DNA of 64,000 nt, taken from Thermopolyspora sp044507605. Its GTDB lineage: Bacteria > Actinomycetota > Actinomycetes > Streptosporangiales > Streptosporangiaceae. Each line of letters opens with the position of its first letter. The first letter of the stretch is position 1. Below, in pieces: positions 16,590 to 28,263 of this stretch. Under the pieces are notes generated by a model. That model had not been told where the DNA came from. It worked only from the letters and a program-made list of their open reading frames with translations, and made no database searches. The stretch spans positions 30,498-94,497 of the forward strand of contig JBIQJI010000016.1 in assembly GCA_044507605.1 (NCBI GenBank), read 5' to 3'. The position numbers and the translations under genes were made by a program.

Positions 16590-17465
16590 TTACACGTCCG
16601 CCCCGGCCGGGTCGAGCGCCGCCTCCGGCAGCGGCCCGGCCGGCGTGCCCGCCGGGCGGTTCAGGCGCAGCCGCACCTGCTGCGAGAGCCGGGTGTCGGC
16701 GTGCTCCAGGCCGTAGCGCCACACGCTCTCGGCGTCGTCGTCGCGGCCCCGCAGGGGCAGGGTGCGCGCCAGCAGCTCGATGGCGAGGGCGCCGGTGTCC
16801 ACGTCCGGGCCGTCCTCGACCGCCCCCTGAAACTGCCCGCACGCCAGCTCCAGATGGGCGATGCCGAGCAGCACCCGCAGCCGCGACGGGTCGGCCACGC
16901 CGGGCAGCTCCAGCGCCTCGATCAGCACGTCGGCCGCCTCGCCCGGCTCGCCCTCGGCCAGATAGTACTCGGCGAGGTCCTGCGCCGCCTGCGACGCGAT
17001 GCCGGGGTCGCCGGTGGCCAGCGCGGCGCGCAGCTCGGCCTCGGCTCCGCGATCATCGCCCTCGCGGGCGGCCAGCTCGGCGAGGGCCATGTGCGCCATC
17101 GGCAGGTACGCCGCCGTGCCGACCCCGATCACGGCCTGCCAGGCCGCCCTGGCCTGATCGTCGCGGCCCTCCCGCTCGAACCCCCTGGCCAGGTGGCAGG
17201 CGCCCTGCGCGGCGTACTCGGGGTGCCCGCTGGCCAGGGCGGCGCGGGCCGCCTCTCGGGCGCCCTCCACGTCGCCGCGCTCGTCGAGCACGACGGCGAG
17301 GCCGACGGCGGCCTGCGCCTGGTCGGGCGAGGACGGGTCGGCGGCGAGCCGCGACAGAATGTGCGCCGAGCGGTCCAGGTCGCCCGCCTCGGCGAGCCGT
17401 CGCGCGTCGTCGATCAGCCGCCCGGGACGCGACTGCTGGTGGGCCATCATCGTCGTGATCCTCAC
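16590..17465 (-). CDS. Tetratricopeptide-repeat protein
   Basis: 291 residues made almost entirely of ~36-residue helical repeats (e.g. AAVGLAVVLDERGDVEGARE; ACHLARGFEREGRDDQARAA; MALAELAAREGDDRGAEAEL; LAEYYLAEGEPGEAADVLIE), at least five TPR units from residue ~18 to ~270. No signal peptide or membrane segment, so it is a cytoplasmic scaffold. The start is GTG 17465 or the ATG pair at 17450/17447. The partner is unknown. It lies just downstream of gcvP on the same strand of DNA but ~125 bases further, with no evidence of functional linkage. Confidence 0.78.
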   Translation of the reverse strand: MRITTMMAHQQSRPGRLIDDARRLAEAGDLDRSAHILSRLAADPSSPDQAQAAVGLAVVLDERGDVEGAREAARAALASGHPEYAAQGACHLARGFEREGRDDQARAAWQAVIGVGTAAYLPMAHMALAELAAREGDDRGAEAELRAALATGDPGIASQAAQDLAEYYLAEGEPGEAADVLIEALELPGVADPSRLRVLLGIAHLELACGQFQGAVEDGPDVDTGALAIELLARTLPLRGRDDDAESVWRYGLEHADTRLSQQVRLRLNRPAGTPAGPLPEAALDPAGADV

Positions 17466-17590
17466 CGGCCTGGCAGGGCCGGGTTCGCCGGCCGCGGGTT
17501 CGTGAGCAGACGTGATCCTAACGGCCCCGGCACGCGTCCGTAGGCGACATGCCGTATTCGGGGGGACCTATTCGGCGTCGGCCCGCGCGG

Positions 17591-20545
<2,955 letters not shown>

Positions 20546-20579
20546 GGGAGACCTCCAGGCGTACGGATGCCGGTCTCCC
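20546..20579 (-). promoter_or_regulatory. RBS-overlapping stem in front of gcvP
   Basis: On the transcript GGGAGACC (20579-20572) can pair perfectly with GGTCTCCC (20553-20546), which ends directly before the ATG. The GGAGG ribosome site straddles the loop and right arm. The left arm immediately follows the second glycine aptamer, so ligand binding could release the ribosome site. Confidence 0.6.
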
Positions 20580-20785
20580 CCTCTGTCATCGGACCTGAGA
20601 GCTTCACCCCCAGGCGGACCTGGGAGCTTGCACCTTCGGTGTGACATGCCTGGCGGGCACGCCCGCTTTCCAGAGTCGCCTCGTCTGTGCGGTGCGGATG
20701 CCTGAGAGTTTCCGGGGAGGTTGCTCCTTCGGCGCCCCGGCCCGCCCCGCGCGCTGCGGAGCCGCCAAGGTCTCTCCCGCACAGG
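20571..20785 (-). ncRNA. Tandem glycine riboswitch
   Basis: On the minus strand the first aptamer begins GCGGGAGAGACC (20780-20769), has the CGCCGAAGGAGCAA core and closes with CTCTCAGGCA (20708-20699). The second begins at GACGAGGCGACTCTGGA (20685-20669), has CACCGAAGGTGCAAGCTCCC, and ends CTCTCAGGTCC, then GACAGAGGGGGAGACC. These are the conserved parts of the gcv-type tandem glycine aptamer, and the downstream gene gcvP fits. The rest of the gap to the next gene (20786-20956) shows nothing further. Confidence 0.93.
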
Positions 20786-20956
20786 GTCGTCGGCCGTGTG
20801 CTCAGTAAAGTCTACCCGCGCGACGCGCTCCGAAAAGTGCCGCCCCGCGCGACGGCCTTCCGCACGGCCCCACGACCGCCCATCACACCGGTCCTGTGAT
20901 GGGCCCTGCGTGTGCCTGGGCCTGCCTCCACGATGGGCTTGGCGGGCTCGCGCGGG

Positions 20957-21580
20957 TCAGCCGGTCCTGCGCACCCGTCTGCGCCGGGCGAGCTCATCGC
21001 CCGGGTGGTCGGCCACGTCCAAAGGGTCCGCGGCCTGTGCCCGTTCCCCCGGCAGCTCCGCCAGTGATCCCTCGACCTCGCGCCAGACCCGGCCGAGCGC
21101 GATGCCGAACACGCCCTGACCGCCCTGCAGCAGGTCGATGACTTCGTCGGGGGAGGTGCATTCGTAGACGCTCACCCCGTCGCTCATGAGCGTGATCTGG
21201 GCCAGATCGGCGACGCCCCGGTCGCGCATGTGCCGCACCGCCGTGCGGATCTGCTGCAGTGACACTCCGGTGTCGAGCAGGCGTTTGACGACCTTGAGCA
21301 CGATGATGTCGCGGAAGCTGTACAGCCGCTGCGAGCCGGACCCGTGGGCGGGTCTGATGCTGGGCTGTACGAGCTCGGTGCGCGCCCAGTAGTCGAGCTG
21401 CCGGTAGGTGATGCCGGCGGCCGCGCAGGCGGTGGGGCCGCGATATCCGATGTCGTCGGGCAGCGCGGACGGCCGCTCGTCGAACAGCAGGCCCTGCTCG
21501 CCCGCACGCTCGCGCGCGGATTCGCGCTGCGCCGGGTCGTGCCGGCCGGCTGTCTTACCTTCGCCGCTGCTGACCGCCAC
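20957..21580 (-). CDS. MerR family regulator (Rv1830-like)
   Basis: 207 residues from the GTG at 21580, which has GGAGGT five bases upstream; an ATG at 21628 would add 16 residues without a ribosome site. The winged helix reads GITYRQLDYWARTELVQPSI then RLYSFRDIIVLKVVKRLLDT, followed by GVSLQQIRTAVRHMRDRGVA. The C-terminal part (TSPDEVIDLLQGGQGVFGIA) is shared with the mycobacterial Rv1830 group. Its place between gcvP and DUF151 repeats the Rv1829-Rv1830-gcvB order of mycobacteria. Homologues influence replication or division genes; the effector is unknown. Confidence 0.87.
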   Translation of the reverse strand: MAVSSGEGKTAGRHDPAQRESARERAGEQGLLFDERPSALPDDIGYRGPTACAAAGITYRQLDYWARTELVQPSIRPAHGSGSQRLYSFRDIIVLKVVKRLLDTGVSLQQIRTAVRHMRDRGVADLAQITLMSDGVSVYECTSPDEVIDLLQGGQGVFGIALGRVWREVEGSLAELPGERAQAADPLDVADHPGDELARRRRVRRTG

Positions 21581-21754
21581 GCGGACCTCCGGCTTTCTCT
21601 CATCCCACGGTCTGATCTGGGGGTTCATGAACTACAACCGTGGTTTCCCTTGCACCGTAGGACCGGGGCCATGCTCAGTCAACGATCCCGCCCGGCGCGT
21701 CGTGAAGCGTAAATACCCGAAATGGCGGCTACGCAAAGGCGTTGTGGCGGTGCT

Positions 21755-22237
21755 TCAGCCGGCCCGGCCGAAGTCCTCGGGCGTGATCGTGTCGAGGAAC
21801 TCGCGGAACTTCTCCACCTCGTCCTCCTGGTCGTCGGGGATGGTGACCCCGCCCTCGCGCACGACGTCCTCGCTCGCGAAGATGGTGGCCCCCGTGCGCA
21901 GGGCCAGGGCGATCGAGTCGGAGGGCCGGGCGCTGACCTCTACGCCGTTGGAGAACACCAGGTCGGCGAAGAAGATGCCGTCACGCAGAGCCACGATGTT
22001 GACGGTGCGCAGGCGTACGCCGAGCGCCTCCAGCACGTCCTTGAAAAGATCATGCGTGAGCGGCCGCGGTGGCGGCTCCTCGGCCTGGGCGACCGCGATC
22101 GCCGTGGCCTCCGCCATGCCGATCCAGATCGGCAGATAACGCTCCCCGCTCGCCTCTTTCAACAGGACGATCGGCTGGTTTGACGGCATCTCGACGCGGA
22201 CCCCCACGACCTCCATCTGCAACACGGGCGACTCCAC
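21755..22237 (-). CDS. DUF151 bifunctional nuclease family protein (Rv1829-like)
   Basis: 160 residues with the DUF151 core (VLLKEASGERYLPIWIGMAE; THDLFKDVLEALGVRLRTVN; RPSDSIALALRTGATIFASE) and an acidic C-terminal tail (DDQEDEVEKFREFL). The related plant/bacterial BBD proteins have reported DNase/RNase activity. In actinomycetes the role is unproven. The GTG at 22237 follows GAGGAG. It sits within the conserved MerR-DUF151-MerR-FHA block. Confidence 0.9.
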   Translation of the reverse strand: MESPVLQMEVVGVRVEMPSNQPIVLLKEASGERYLPIWIGMAEATAIAVAQAEEPPPRPLTHDLFKDVLEALGVRLRTVNIVALRDGIFFADLVFSNGVEVSARPSDSIALALRTGATIFASEDVVREGGVTIPDDQEDEVEKFREFLDTITPEDFGRAG

Positions 22238-22409
22238 ACTCCTCGGTAGCTCAGCACTCCCTGTTCGTTCTCCGCGGGACCACGGTCTTGTCGTCCCCGG
22301 CTTTCCCGGCTCGGCTACCTCCCCCGCCGGTTACGATCCCCCTCCGCAAAGTGACCTGCGCCGCTTTTCAACCTAACACCCTTGACGGCATGAGTGCTCC
22401 ATAGAGGAC

Positions 22410-23078
22410 TTACCTCCCCAGAACACCGCGAACCCCCACACGCAGCAAAGCCGCGTGCAGATCAAGCAGCAGGCCGGACAGCTCGCGGGCCGACTCGTCG
22501 GCCTCGGCGGCGGCGCCCGGGGCGCGGCGGCGCAGCAGCGGGGCGAGGGTCTGCCCGATCAGGCCCGCCTCACGCTCCGCGGCCGCCCTGACCGAGCGCA
22601 GGTGCCTGGCGTGCAGCCCGAACCGCGCCAGCGCCCCCACACTGCGCGCGATCTCCAGGGCGTCGGTGTCGTAACGGCGGGCCACCGGGACGACCAGGCC
22701 GTAGTCCTCCAGCTCCGTGAGCGTCTCCTCGTCGATGCCGGCGGCCTCAAGCAGCTCCTCGCGGCTCAGCCGCACCGGCGGGGCGGGCGGCGCGTCGGGC
22801 ACGGCCCGGGGGCCGCGCTGCAGGCCGCCGCCGTCGAGGTGATCCTTGATCACGCGCAGGGGGAGGTACCGGTCGCGCTGCGCCGTCAGGATGTAGCGGA
22901 GCCGCTCCACGTCGGCGTGGGTGAACTTGCGGTAGCCCGAAGGCGTGCGCTGGGGCTCGATGAGCCCCTCACCCTCCAGGAACCGGATCTTGGAGACCGT
23001 GACGTCGGGGAACTCCCCCTGCAGCAGGGCGAGCACCTCCCCGATGCTCATGTACGCCCGTGCGGCCGAGCCTGACAT
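22410..23078 (-). CDS. MerR family regulator (Rv1828-like)
   Basis: 222 residues. MerR HTH at residues 9-80 (YMSIGEVLALLQGEFPDVTV; KIRFLEGEGLIEPQRTPSGY; RKFTHADVERLRYILTAQRD), with a second, separate C-terminal helical domain (REELLEAAGIDEETLTELED ... GLVVPVARRYDTDALEIARS) as in Rv1828. There the C-terminal domain is an independent dimer/ligand module. It starts six bases from the stop of the FHA gene, so the two are cotranscribed. The longer domain makes it distinct from the MerR at 20957. Confidence 0.9.
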   Translation of the reverse strand: MSGSAARAYMSIGEVLALLQGEFPDVTVSKIRFLEGEGLIEPQRTPSGYRKFTHADVERLRYILTAQRDRYLPLRVIKDHLDGGGLQRGPRAVPDAPPAPPVRLSREELLEAAGIDEETLTELEDYGLVVPVARRYDTDALEIARSVGALARFGLHARHLRSVRAAAEREAGLIGQTLAPLLRRRAPGAAAEADESARELSGLLLDLHAALLRVGVRGVLGR

Positions 23079-23084
23079 GCGGCC

Positions 23085-23591
23085 TCATGCCCCGCCGGGG
23101 CCGCGGTCGAAGAACACCAGCCGGAACTTGCCGATCTGCACCTCGTCGCCGCCCATCAGCCGGTGCTCCTCGATGCGCTCGCGGTTGACGTAGGTGCCGT
23201 TGAGGCTGCCGACATCGCGCACGGTGAACCCGCCGCCCCGGCGGTAGAACTCGGCGTGCCTGCGGGAGACGGAGATGTCGTCGAGGAAGATGTCGCTGCC
23301 GGGGTGGCGGCCGGCGGTGGTGAGGTCGCTGTCGAGCAGGAATCTGCTGCCCGCGTTGGGGCCGCGCATGACGACCAGGAGCGAGGTGCCCGGCGCCAGC
23401 TGCTCCACCTGCGCCCGATCGGGTGCCATGGTCTGGCCTGATTCAGCGTCGAGCGCCTCGATGCCCGCCAAGGAGATGGTCGAGGTGGTGTCCCCAGGGG
23501 TGTCACGGCTGAGCGGCGACCCGCATCTCGAACAGAAGCGGGCATCCTCGGGGTTGGCATGACCGCACTGCGTGCAGTAGACGCTGGGCAT
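23085..23591 (-). CDS. garA: FHA-domain signalling protein, GarA/OdhI type, with zinc ribbon
   Basis: 168 residues. The N-terminal zinc ribbon has four Cys (C6, C9, C20, C23; CTQCGHANPEDARFCSRCG). The phospho-switch segment GDTTSTISLAGIE carries the Thr pair T35/T36 equivalent to the ETTSV motif of GarA. The FHA domain reads GPNAGSRFLLDSDLTTAGRH, then PGSDIFLDDISVSRRHAEFY and DVGSLNGTYVNRERI, all near-identical to GarA. GarA/OdhI controls 2-oxoglutarate dehydrogenase and glutamate dehydrogenase after phosphorylation by PknB/PknG. The ATG at 23591 lies after AGGAGG. It heads the FHA-MerR-DUF151-MerR transcription unit. Confidence 0.92.
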   Translation of the reverse strand: MPSVYCTQCGHANPEDARFCSRCGSPLSRDTPGDTTSTISLAGIEALDAESGQTMAPDRAQVEQLAPGTSLLVVMRGPNAGSRFLLDSDLTTAGRHPGSDIFLDDISVSRRHAEFYRRGGGFTVRDVGSLNGTYVNRERIEEHRLMGGDEVQIGKFRLVFFDRGPGGA

Positions 23592-23857
23592 CGATCGGCT
23601 CGGCCTCCTACCGCGAAGTCGCGGCACCAAGACTATCGGCGGCGCGCCTCGCTTTTTCGCTACTAAGATTCCTTGGACTGCGAATGCCGCAACTTACGCT
23701 GATGAGGCGCAAAGGTCAAGATGGAATGGTCGACGGCGGTTGGTACGGTCCCAAAGGTACCGCCGAGCGGCCTGCAGGTCCATGCCGCCGCGCCGTTTCC
23801 GAGACGTTCCGGCGGGGGGCCCGAAACGCCGTCCCCATCGGGGTTTCCAGCATTCCA

Positions 23858-26365
23858 TCAGGAAGCTCCGGCGGCCTGTTCCACCACCCTCGCCCACCGT
23901 TCGAGTAGCGCCTGGGCGGAGTCCACGTCGTCGCCCTCGGCCCACAGATGGGTGACCGCCTCGGCGGGGTCGGGCAGCACCAGCGCCCAGCTGCCGTCGT
24001 CGGCCACGACCCGTACGCCGTCGGTGGTGTCGAGCCGCTGCCCGTCGGCGGCCTCCACCACCGAGCGCATCACGGCGCCCTTGGCGGCCCACGGGGTGGG
24101 CACCGTGCGCTTGAGCAGCTTGGCCTCCGGAATGCGGGCGTCGATCTGGCTGAGCGACAGCCGGGTGCGCGCCACCAGGCCGAGCATCCGCAGGAACACC
24201 GCGAGGCCGTCCAGGGTCGGCGCGAACTCCGGCACGATGAACCCGCCGCGGCCGTCGCCCGCGAAGATCAGATCGGGGTCGGAGGCCGCGGCCGAGGTGA
24301 GGGCGTCGAGCGTGGTGGGGGTCCAGCGCACCTGCACGCCGTGGAACCGGCAGACCTGCTCGGCGACCCGTGTCGTGGTGACCGGCAGCGCGACCGTGCC
24401 GCCCTGCCGCTCGGCGGCCACCAGGTCCAGCACCACCAGCAGCGCCCGCTCCTCGCTGATCAGCTGCCCCATCTCGTCGACCAGCGAGACCCGCTCCCCC
24501 ACCGGGTCGAAGCGCACCCCGAACGCCGCGCGCGACGACCCCACCAGCTCGGCCAGCCGCTGCAGGTCGCGGCGCCGCTCGGCCAGCGTCTCGGTGGGCG
24601 AGACGTCGTCGAGGCGGTTGTTGACGGTGAGCACGTCGACGCCGACCCGGCCGAGCAGGCTGGGCAGCACCAGCGACGAGGTGCCGCCGGCGCAGTCGAC
24701 CACGACCTTCATACCAGCGTCGCGCACCCCGGTCATGTCGACGCAGCGCAGCAGGGCGTTGACGTAGGTGGAGACGGTGCGCGGCGGGAACCGCAGCTCG
24801 CCGATCTCGCCCGGGAACGCCCTGCGGTACTCCTGCCGGGAGAACACCCGCTCCAGCTTGCGCTGCGCGGCCTGCGACAGGTCGGCCCCGCCGGAGTCCA
24901 TGAAGACGATGTCGACGCTCTGCGGGTCGCCCGGGGTGGTGCGCAGCGCGACCCCGCCGGCGACGTTCTCGGCGGCCGTGTGGAACCTGGTGAGCGGCAG
25001 CGGCGCGGCCTCCAGGTCCAGCACGTCGATCGCGCTGGCGGTGAGGGCGCTGATCACGGCCCGTTTGAACGCCCTGGCGGCCCTGGAGGTGTCGCGTGAG
25101 GTGACGACGGCGTCGCCCTTGCGCAGGGTCGTGGCGTAGGCGCTGGCGAGCCGCACGCACAGCTCCGGGGTGATCTCGACGTTGACGAGCCCCGACACGC
25201 CCCGCTGGCCGAACAGGCTGCGCTGGCCGCGCGACTCCCAGATGACGCTGGTGTTGACGACCGCGCCGGCCTCGACGGTCTTGAACGGGTAGATCTTGAC
25301 GCCGGAGGAGACGTACGCCTCGGCCTCGATGACGCACTCGTCGCCGACGATCGCGCTCTCCTCGACGCGGGCGCCGGTCATGACGTCGGTGTTCTTGCCG
25401 ACGACGCAGCCGCGCAGGTTCGCGCCGGGCCCGACGTACACGTTGTCGTGCACCACGGCGCGGTGCAGGAACGCGCCGCCCTTCACCACCACGTTGCTGC
25501 CGAGCACGGTGTACTCGCGGACCTCCGCGCCGGCCTCCACCTTCGCGTAGTCGCCGATGTACAGCGGGCCCTTCAGCACCGCCTCGGGGTCGATCGAGGC
25601 GCCCTCGGCGGCCCACACGCCGGGCGACAGCTCGAACGCGCCCAGATCGAGGCGCACCCTGCCCGACAGGGCGTCGGCCTGGGCCTTCAGGTAGCTTTCG
25701 TGGGTGCCGACGTCCTCCCAGTAGCCGTCGGCGACGTAGCCGTACAGCGGCGCGCCGCGCTCCAGCAGGCGGGGGAACACGTCGGCCGACCAGTCGACCG
25801 GCCGGTCGGTGGCCACCTCGTCCAGGACGCTCGGCTCCATGACGTAGATGCCGGTGTTGACGGTGTCGGAGAAGACCTGGCCCCAGGTGGGCTTCTCCAG
25901 GAAACGCTGCACCCGGCCCTGCTCGTCGACGATGATGATGCCGAACTCCAGGGGGTTCGGCACCCGCTTGAGGCCGATGGTGACCAGCGCGCCGTTCTCG
26001 CGGTGGAACCGGATCATGTCGGTGAGGTCGATGTCGGTGAGCGCGTCACCCGAGATCACCAGGAACCGGTCGTCGCGCAGCTTGTCGGCGGCGTTCTTGA
26101 CGCTGCCGGCGGTGCCGAGCGGCACCTCCTCGGTGGCGTAGTGCAGTCTCATGCCGAGCTCGCCGCCGTCGCCGAAGTAGTTGCGGATCAGCGCCGCGAG
26201 GAACTGCACGGTGACGACCGTCTCGGTGAAACCGTGGCGTTTCAGCAACCGCAGGACATGCTCCATGATCGGACGATTGATCACGGGGAGAAGCGGCTTG
26301 GGCTGGTTGGCGGTCATCGGCCGCAGCCGTGTCCCCTCACCACCCGCCATCACGACTGCCTTCAC
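23858..26365 (-). CDS. Mannose-1-phosphate guanylyltransferase fused to a degenerate phosphomannomutase domain
   Basis: 835 residues in three parts. Residues 1-235: nucleotidyltransferase with the MAGGEGTRLRPMTANQPKP signature and GDALTDIDLTDMI metal site. Residues ~255-370: left-handed beta-helix hexapeptide repeats (GPLYIGDYAKVEAGAEVREY; GANLRGCVVGKNTDVMTGAR). Residues ~385-835: alpha-D-phosphohexomutase fold. In the last part the phosphoserine loop, normally TASHNP, reads GVALRTTPGDPQS (~470-485). The metal loop, normally GD.DADR, reads FAGDGRGGF (~700). Both catalytic motifs are therefore lost, so only the transferase is likely active. It is a GDP-mannose supplier for glycans and glycolipids. 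The neighbour at 26386 is a phospholipid synthase. Confidence 0.88.
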   Translation of the reverse strand: MKAVVMAGGEGTRLRPMTANQPKPLLPVINRPIMEHVLRLLKRHGFTETVVTVQFLAALIRNYFGDGGELGMRLHYATEEVPLGTAGSVKNAADKLRDDRFLVISGDALTDIDLTDMIRFHRENGALVTIGLKRVPNPLEFGIIIVDEQGRVQRFLEKPTWGQVFSDTVNTGIYVMEPSVLDEVATDRPVDWSADVFPRLLERGAPLYGYVADGYWEDVGTHESYLKAQADALSGRVRLDLGAFELSPGVWAAEGASIDPEAVLKGPLYIGDYAKVEAGAEVREYTVLGSNVVVKGGAFLHRAVVHDNVYVGPGANLRGCVVGKNTDVMTGARVEESAIVGDECVIEAEAYVSSGVKIYPFKTVEAGAVVNTSVIWESRGQRSLFGQRGVSGLVNVEITPELCVRLASAYATTLRKGDAVVTSRDTSRAARAFKRAVISALTASAIDVLDLEAAPLPLTRFHTAAENVAGGVALRTTPGDPQSVDIVFMDSGGADLSQAAQRKLERVFSRQEYRRAFPGEIGELRFPPRTVSTYVNALLRCVDMTGVRDAGMKVVVDCAGGTSSLVLPSLLGRVGVDVLTVNNRLDDVSPTETLAERRRDLQRLAELVGSSRAAFGVRFDPVGERVSLVDEMGQLISEERALLVVLDLVAAERQGGTVALPVTTTRVAEQVCRFHGVQVRWTPTTLDALTSAAASDPDLIFAGDGRGGFIVPEFAPTLDGLAVFLRMLGLVARTRLSLSQIDARIPEAKLLKRTVPTPWAAKGAVMRSVVEAADGQRLDTTDGVRVVADDGSWALVLPDPAEAVTHLWAEGDDVDSAQALLERWARVVEQAAGAS

Positions 26366-26385
26366 GGATCACCCTCCGGTGCTCT

Positions 26386-26988
26386 TCACCTCACCACGTC
26401 CCTGACCTTGCCGCGCGACGCGCCCGCAGTGACGAGCCTGCGCGCCTGCGCCACGTACAACACCCCGGCCCACCAGTACAGACCTGTTCCCCAAAGGGCG
26501 AAGGCCCAGCCGAGCGCCCGCGCCGGCTCGGCGTACCATCCGTCGTGCCCCGCCAGGAACAGCAGCGGGAAGGCGTACAGGAGACAGGCGGTGGCCGCCT
26601 TACCGAGGAAGTGCACCGGCAGCGCGGGCCCATAGCCATATTTCCGCAAAATCGGGGGAATCCATAGTAGGAAGACGTCTCTGGCCACGACGGCGACGGC
26701 CAGCCACCACGGAATGATCTCGCGCAGGGTGAGGCCGACGAGGGTCGCCAGGATGTACAGCCGGTCGGCCAGCGGGTCGAGCAGCCGGCCGACCTTGCTC
26801 ACCTGGTGCCAGGCACGGGCGAGACGACCGTCGAGCCAGTCGGAGACGCCGGCGAAGATGAGCACCAGCACCGCCCACAGGTCGGCCTCCGGGCCCAGCA
26901 CGAGCCACAGGAACAGCGGCACGCCGAGCAGCCGCAGCAGGCTCAGCGCGTTGGGTATGGTCCACACCCTGTCTTCCGCCGCATCCAC
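26386..26988 (-). CDS. CDP-alcohol phosphatidyltransferase (PgsA2-like)
   Basis: 200 residues, membrane protein. The catalytic CDP-OH-P motif D-x2-D-G-x2-A-R-x8-G-x3-D-x3-D is complete: SDWLDGRLARAWHQVSKVG, then RLLDPLADR (residues ~49-76). Several hydrophobic segments follow. Members join CDP-diacylglycerol to glycerol phosphate or another alcohol. In mycobacteria pgsA2 (Rv1822) lies next to the garA region, and this gene holds the equivalent place. The GTG at 26988 is 7 bases after TAGGGT (minus strand), so it may be leaderless. Twenty bases separate it from the guanylyltransferase. Confidence 0.88.
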   Translation of the reverse strand: MDAAEDRVWTIPNALSLLRLLGVPLFLWLVLGPEADLWAVLVLIFAGVSDWLDGRLARAWHQVSKVGRLLDPLADRLYILATLVGLTLREIIPWWLAVAVVARDVFLLWIPPILRKYGYGPALPVHFLGKAATACLLYAFPLLFLAGHDGWYAEPARALGWAFALWGTGLYWWAGVLYVAQARRLVTAGASRGKVRDVVR

Positions 26989-27042
26989 AGCCCCGACCCT
27001 ATAGCGTGGCTCCTCGTGACGCCCGCGCGGGCGGCCGGGTGA

Positions 27043-27729
27043 TCAGCCGGCGGCCTCCACCAGCGCCGTGAACAGCCGATGGTCGTCGCCCCGCTCCGGG
27101 TGCCACTGCACGCCCACGGCGAACCGATGGCCCTGCAACTCGATGCCCTCCACGATCTGGTCGTCGGCCCACGCCACGGCGAGCACGCCCGAGCCGAGCC
27201 GGTTCAGGGCCTGCTGATGGGCGACCGCGATCTCGGCGTAGTCTCCGATGGCCTTGCCGACGGCGCTCGACACGCTCACCTGGATGCGGTGCGGCTGGGC
27301 GGTGGTGCCGTGCCGGTCGTGCTTGACCACGTCGGGCAGCCACGGGATGAGCGTGCCGCCCTGGGCCACGTTCAGCACGTGCATACCGCGCGAGATGGCC
27401 AGGATCGGCAGGCCGGCCTGGATCGCCGCGCGCGTGATGGCCAGCTCGAAGAAGTCGCGGTGCGGCTGCGGCTCGTCCACGCGGTCGTCGCGCTCGGCGC
27501 CGTACGCCGACGGGTCGACCCCCACCCCGCCCGCCAGGATCAGCCCGTCAAGCCTGCTCAGGTAGTCGTCGATGCCGGCGACGCCGAGCGGCGGCAGGAC
27601 CAAGGGAGCGCCACCGGCCTTCTCCACGGCGCGGGAGTAGGCGGGTGGTGACAGCACCGCCTCCCTGACCCAGGTACCCCAGCGGGCTGCTTCGAGGTAG
27701 GCGGTGATGCCGATCACTGGTCGGGGCAT
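27043..27729 (-). CDS. Class I glutamine amidotransferase-like (PuuD family) with Cys-to-Ser nucleophile
   Basis: 228 residues of the gamma-glutamyl-GABA hydrolase fold: start PVIGITAYLEAARWGTW, then PLVLPPLGVAGIDDYLSRLD, GLILAGGVGVDPSAYG, and the His/Glu of the triad in FAVGVQWHPERGDD. The nucleophile loop, normally G-I-C-R-G, reads PILAISRGMHVLN. Residue 113 (codon 27391-27393) is Ser encoded by TCG. This should abolish or strongly alter amidase chemistry, so the protein may be a binding protein or use Ser. The ATG at 27729 was chosen from the family start. Neighbours do not reveal a pathway. Confidence 0.85.
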   Translation of the reverse strand: MPRPVIGITAYLEAARWGTWVREAVLSPPAYSRAVEKAGGAPLVLPPLGVAGIDDYLSRLDGLILAGGVGVDPSAYGAERDDRVDEPQPHRDFFELAITRAAIQAGLPILAISRGMHVLNVAQGGTLIPWLPDVVKHDRHGTTAQPHRIQVSVSSAVGKAIGDYAEIAVAHQQALNRLGSGVLAVAWADDQIVEGIELQGHRFAVGVQWHPERGDDHRLFTALVEAAG

Positions 27730-28263
27730 GGAATCTCCAGAGGTTCACGTGGTACCGCCACCAGTTCGCATTCGTGGCAAAACACCTCTCTGGTGGCATG
27801 CCCATCATGGCGCACAACGTTTGCCCAAGGGCACCTGTCCGCGCGTTTCGCCCGCCTCTGTTGCGCCACTCCGGGCCGCCGGTCCCCCGCGCGCCGCCGC
27901 GCGAGCGGCCCGCGATTCGCGTGCTCCGGCGGCCCCGTCCGAGGGCGGGACACCCGCCCGTCCGGGCGGTACCGGCCCGTCCGTAAACCCGCCGCGGAAC
28001 GGACCGAAAGGAAAAGTGAATCTTTTTCGGCAATCCCCGTAATCCCTTATCAAGCCGATAACCGATAATTGGCACACGACTACCCAGCGTGGGATCAGCC
28101 TCTACATTGCACCGAATCGGTTGTCCGGCCGACCCGCCGATGAAAGAATTCAGCCGATCGGCTTCGCCGCCGGGAGCGGCGCAAGCGCATCACCGGCGGG
28201 CCGGGAGGCGAATACCGGAGAGCCGCGGTGATTTCCGATCAATAAAAGGATGTGATCCGATTC
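27730..28263. other. 534-base gene-free region between divergent genes
   Basis: It holds no convincing gene. Two things stand out. First, an inverted repeat GCCACCAG (27757-27764) / CTGGTGGC (27790-27797), 28 bases before the amidotransferase ATG, could fold in its leader. Second, an AT-richer island at about 28010-28100 contains the CCGATAACCGATAA direct repeat ahead of the flavohaemoglobin gene, likely its promoter region. Confidence 0.5.

Noticed and set aside
28006..28042. A short peptide (GTG AAT CTT TTT ... TAA) with AAAGGAAAA upstream, before the flavohaemoglobin gene
   Set aside because: Only eight codons, no amino-acid bias or hairpin to suggest a leader peptide.
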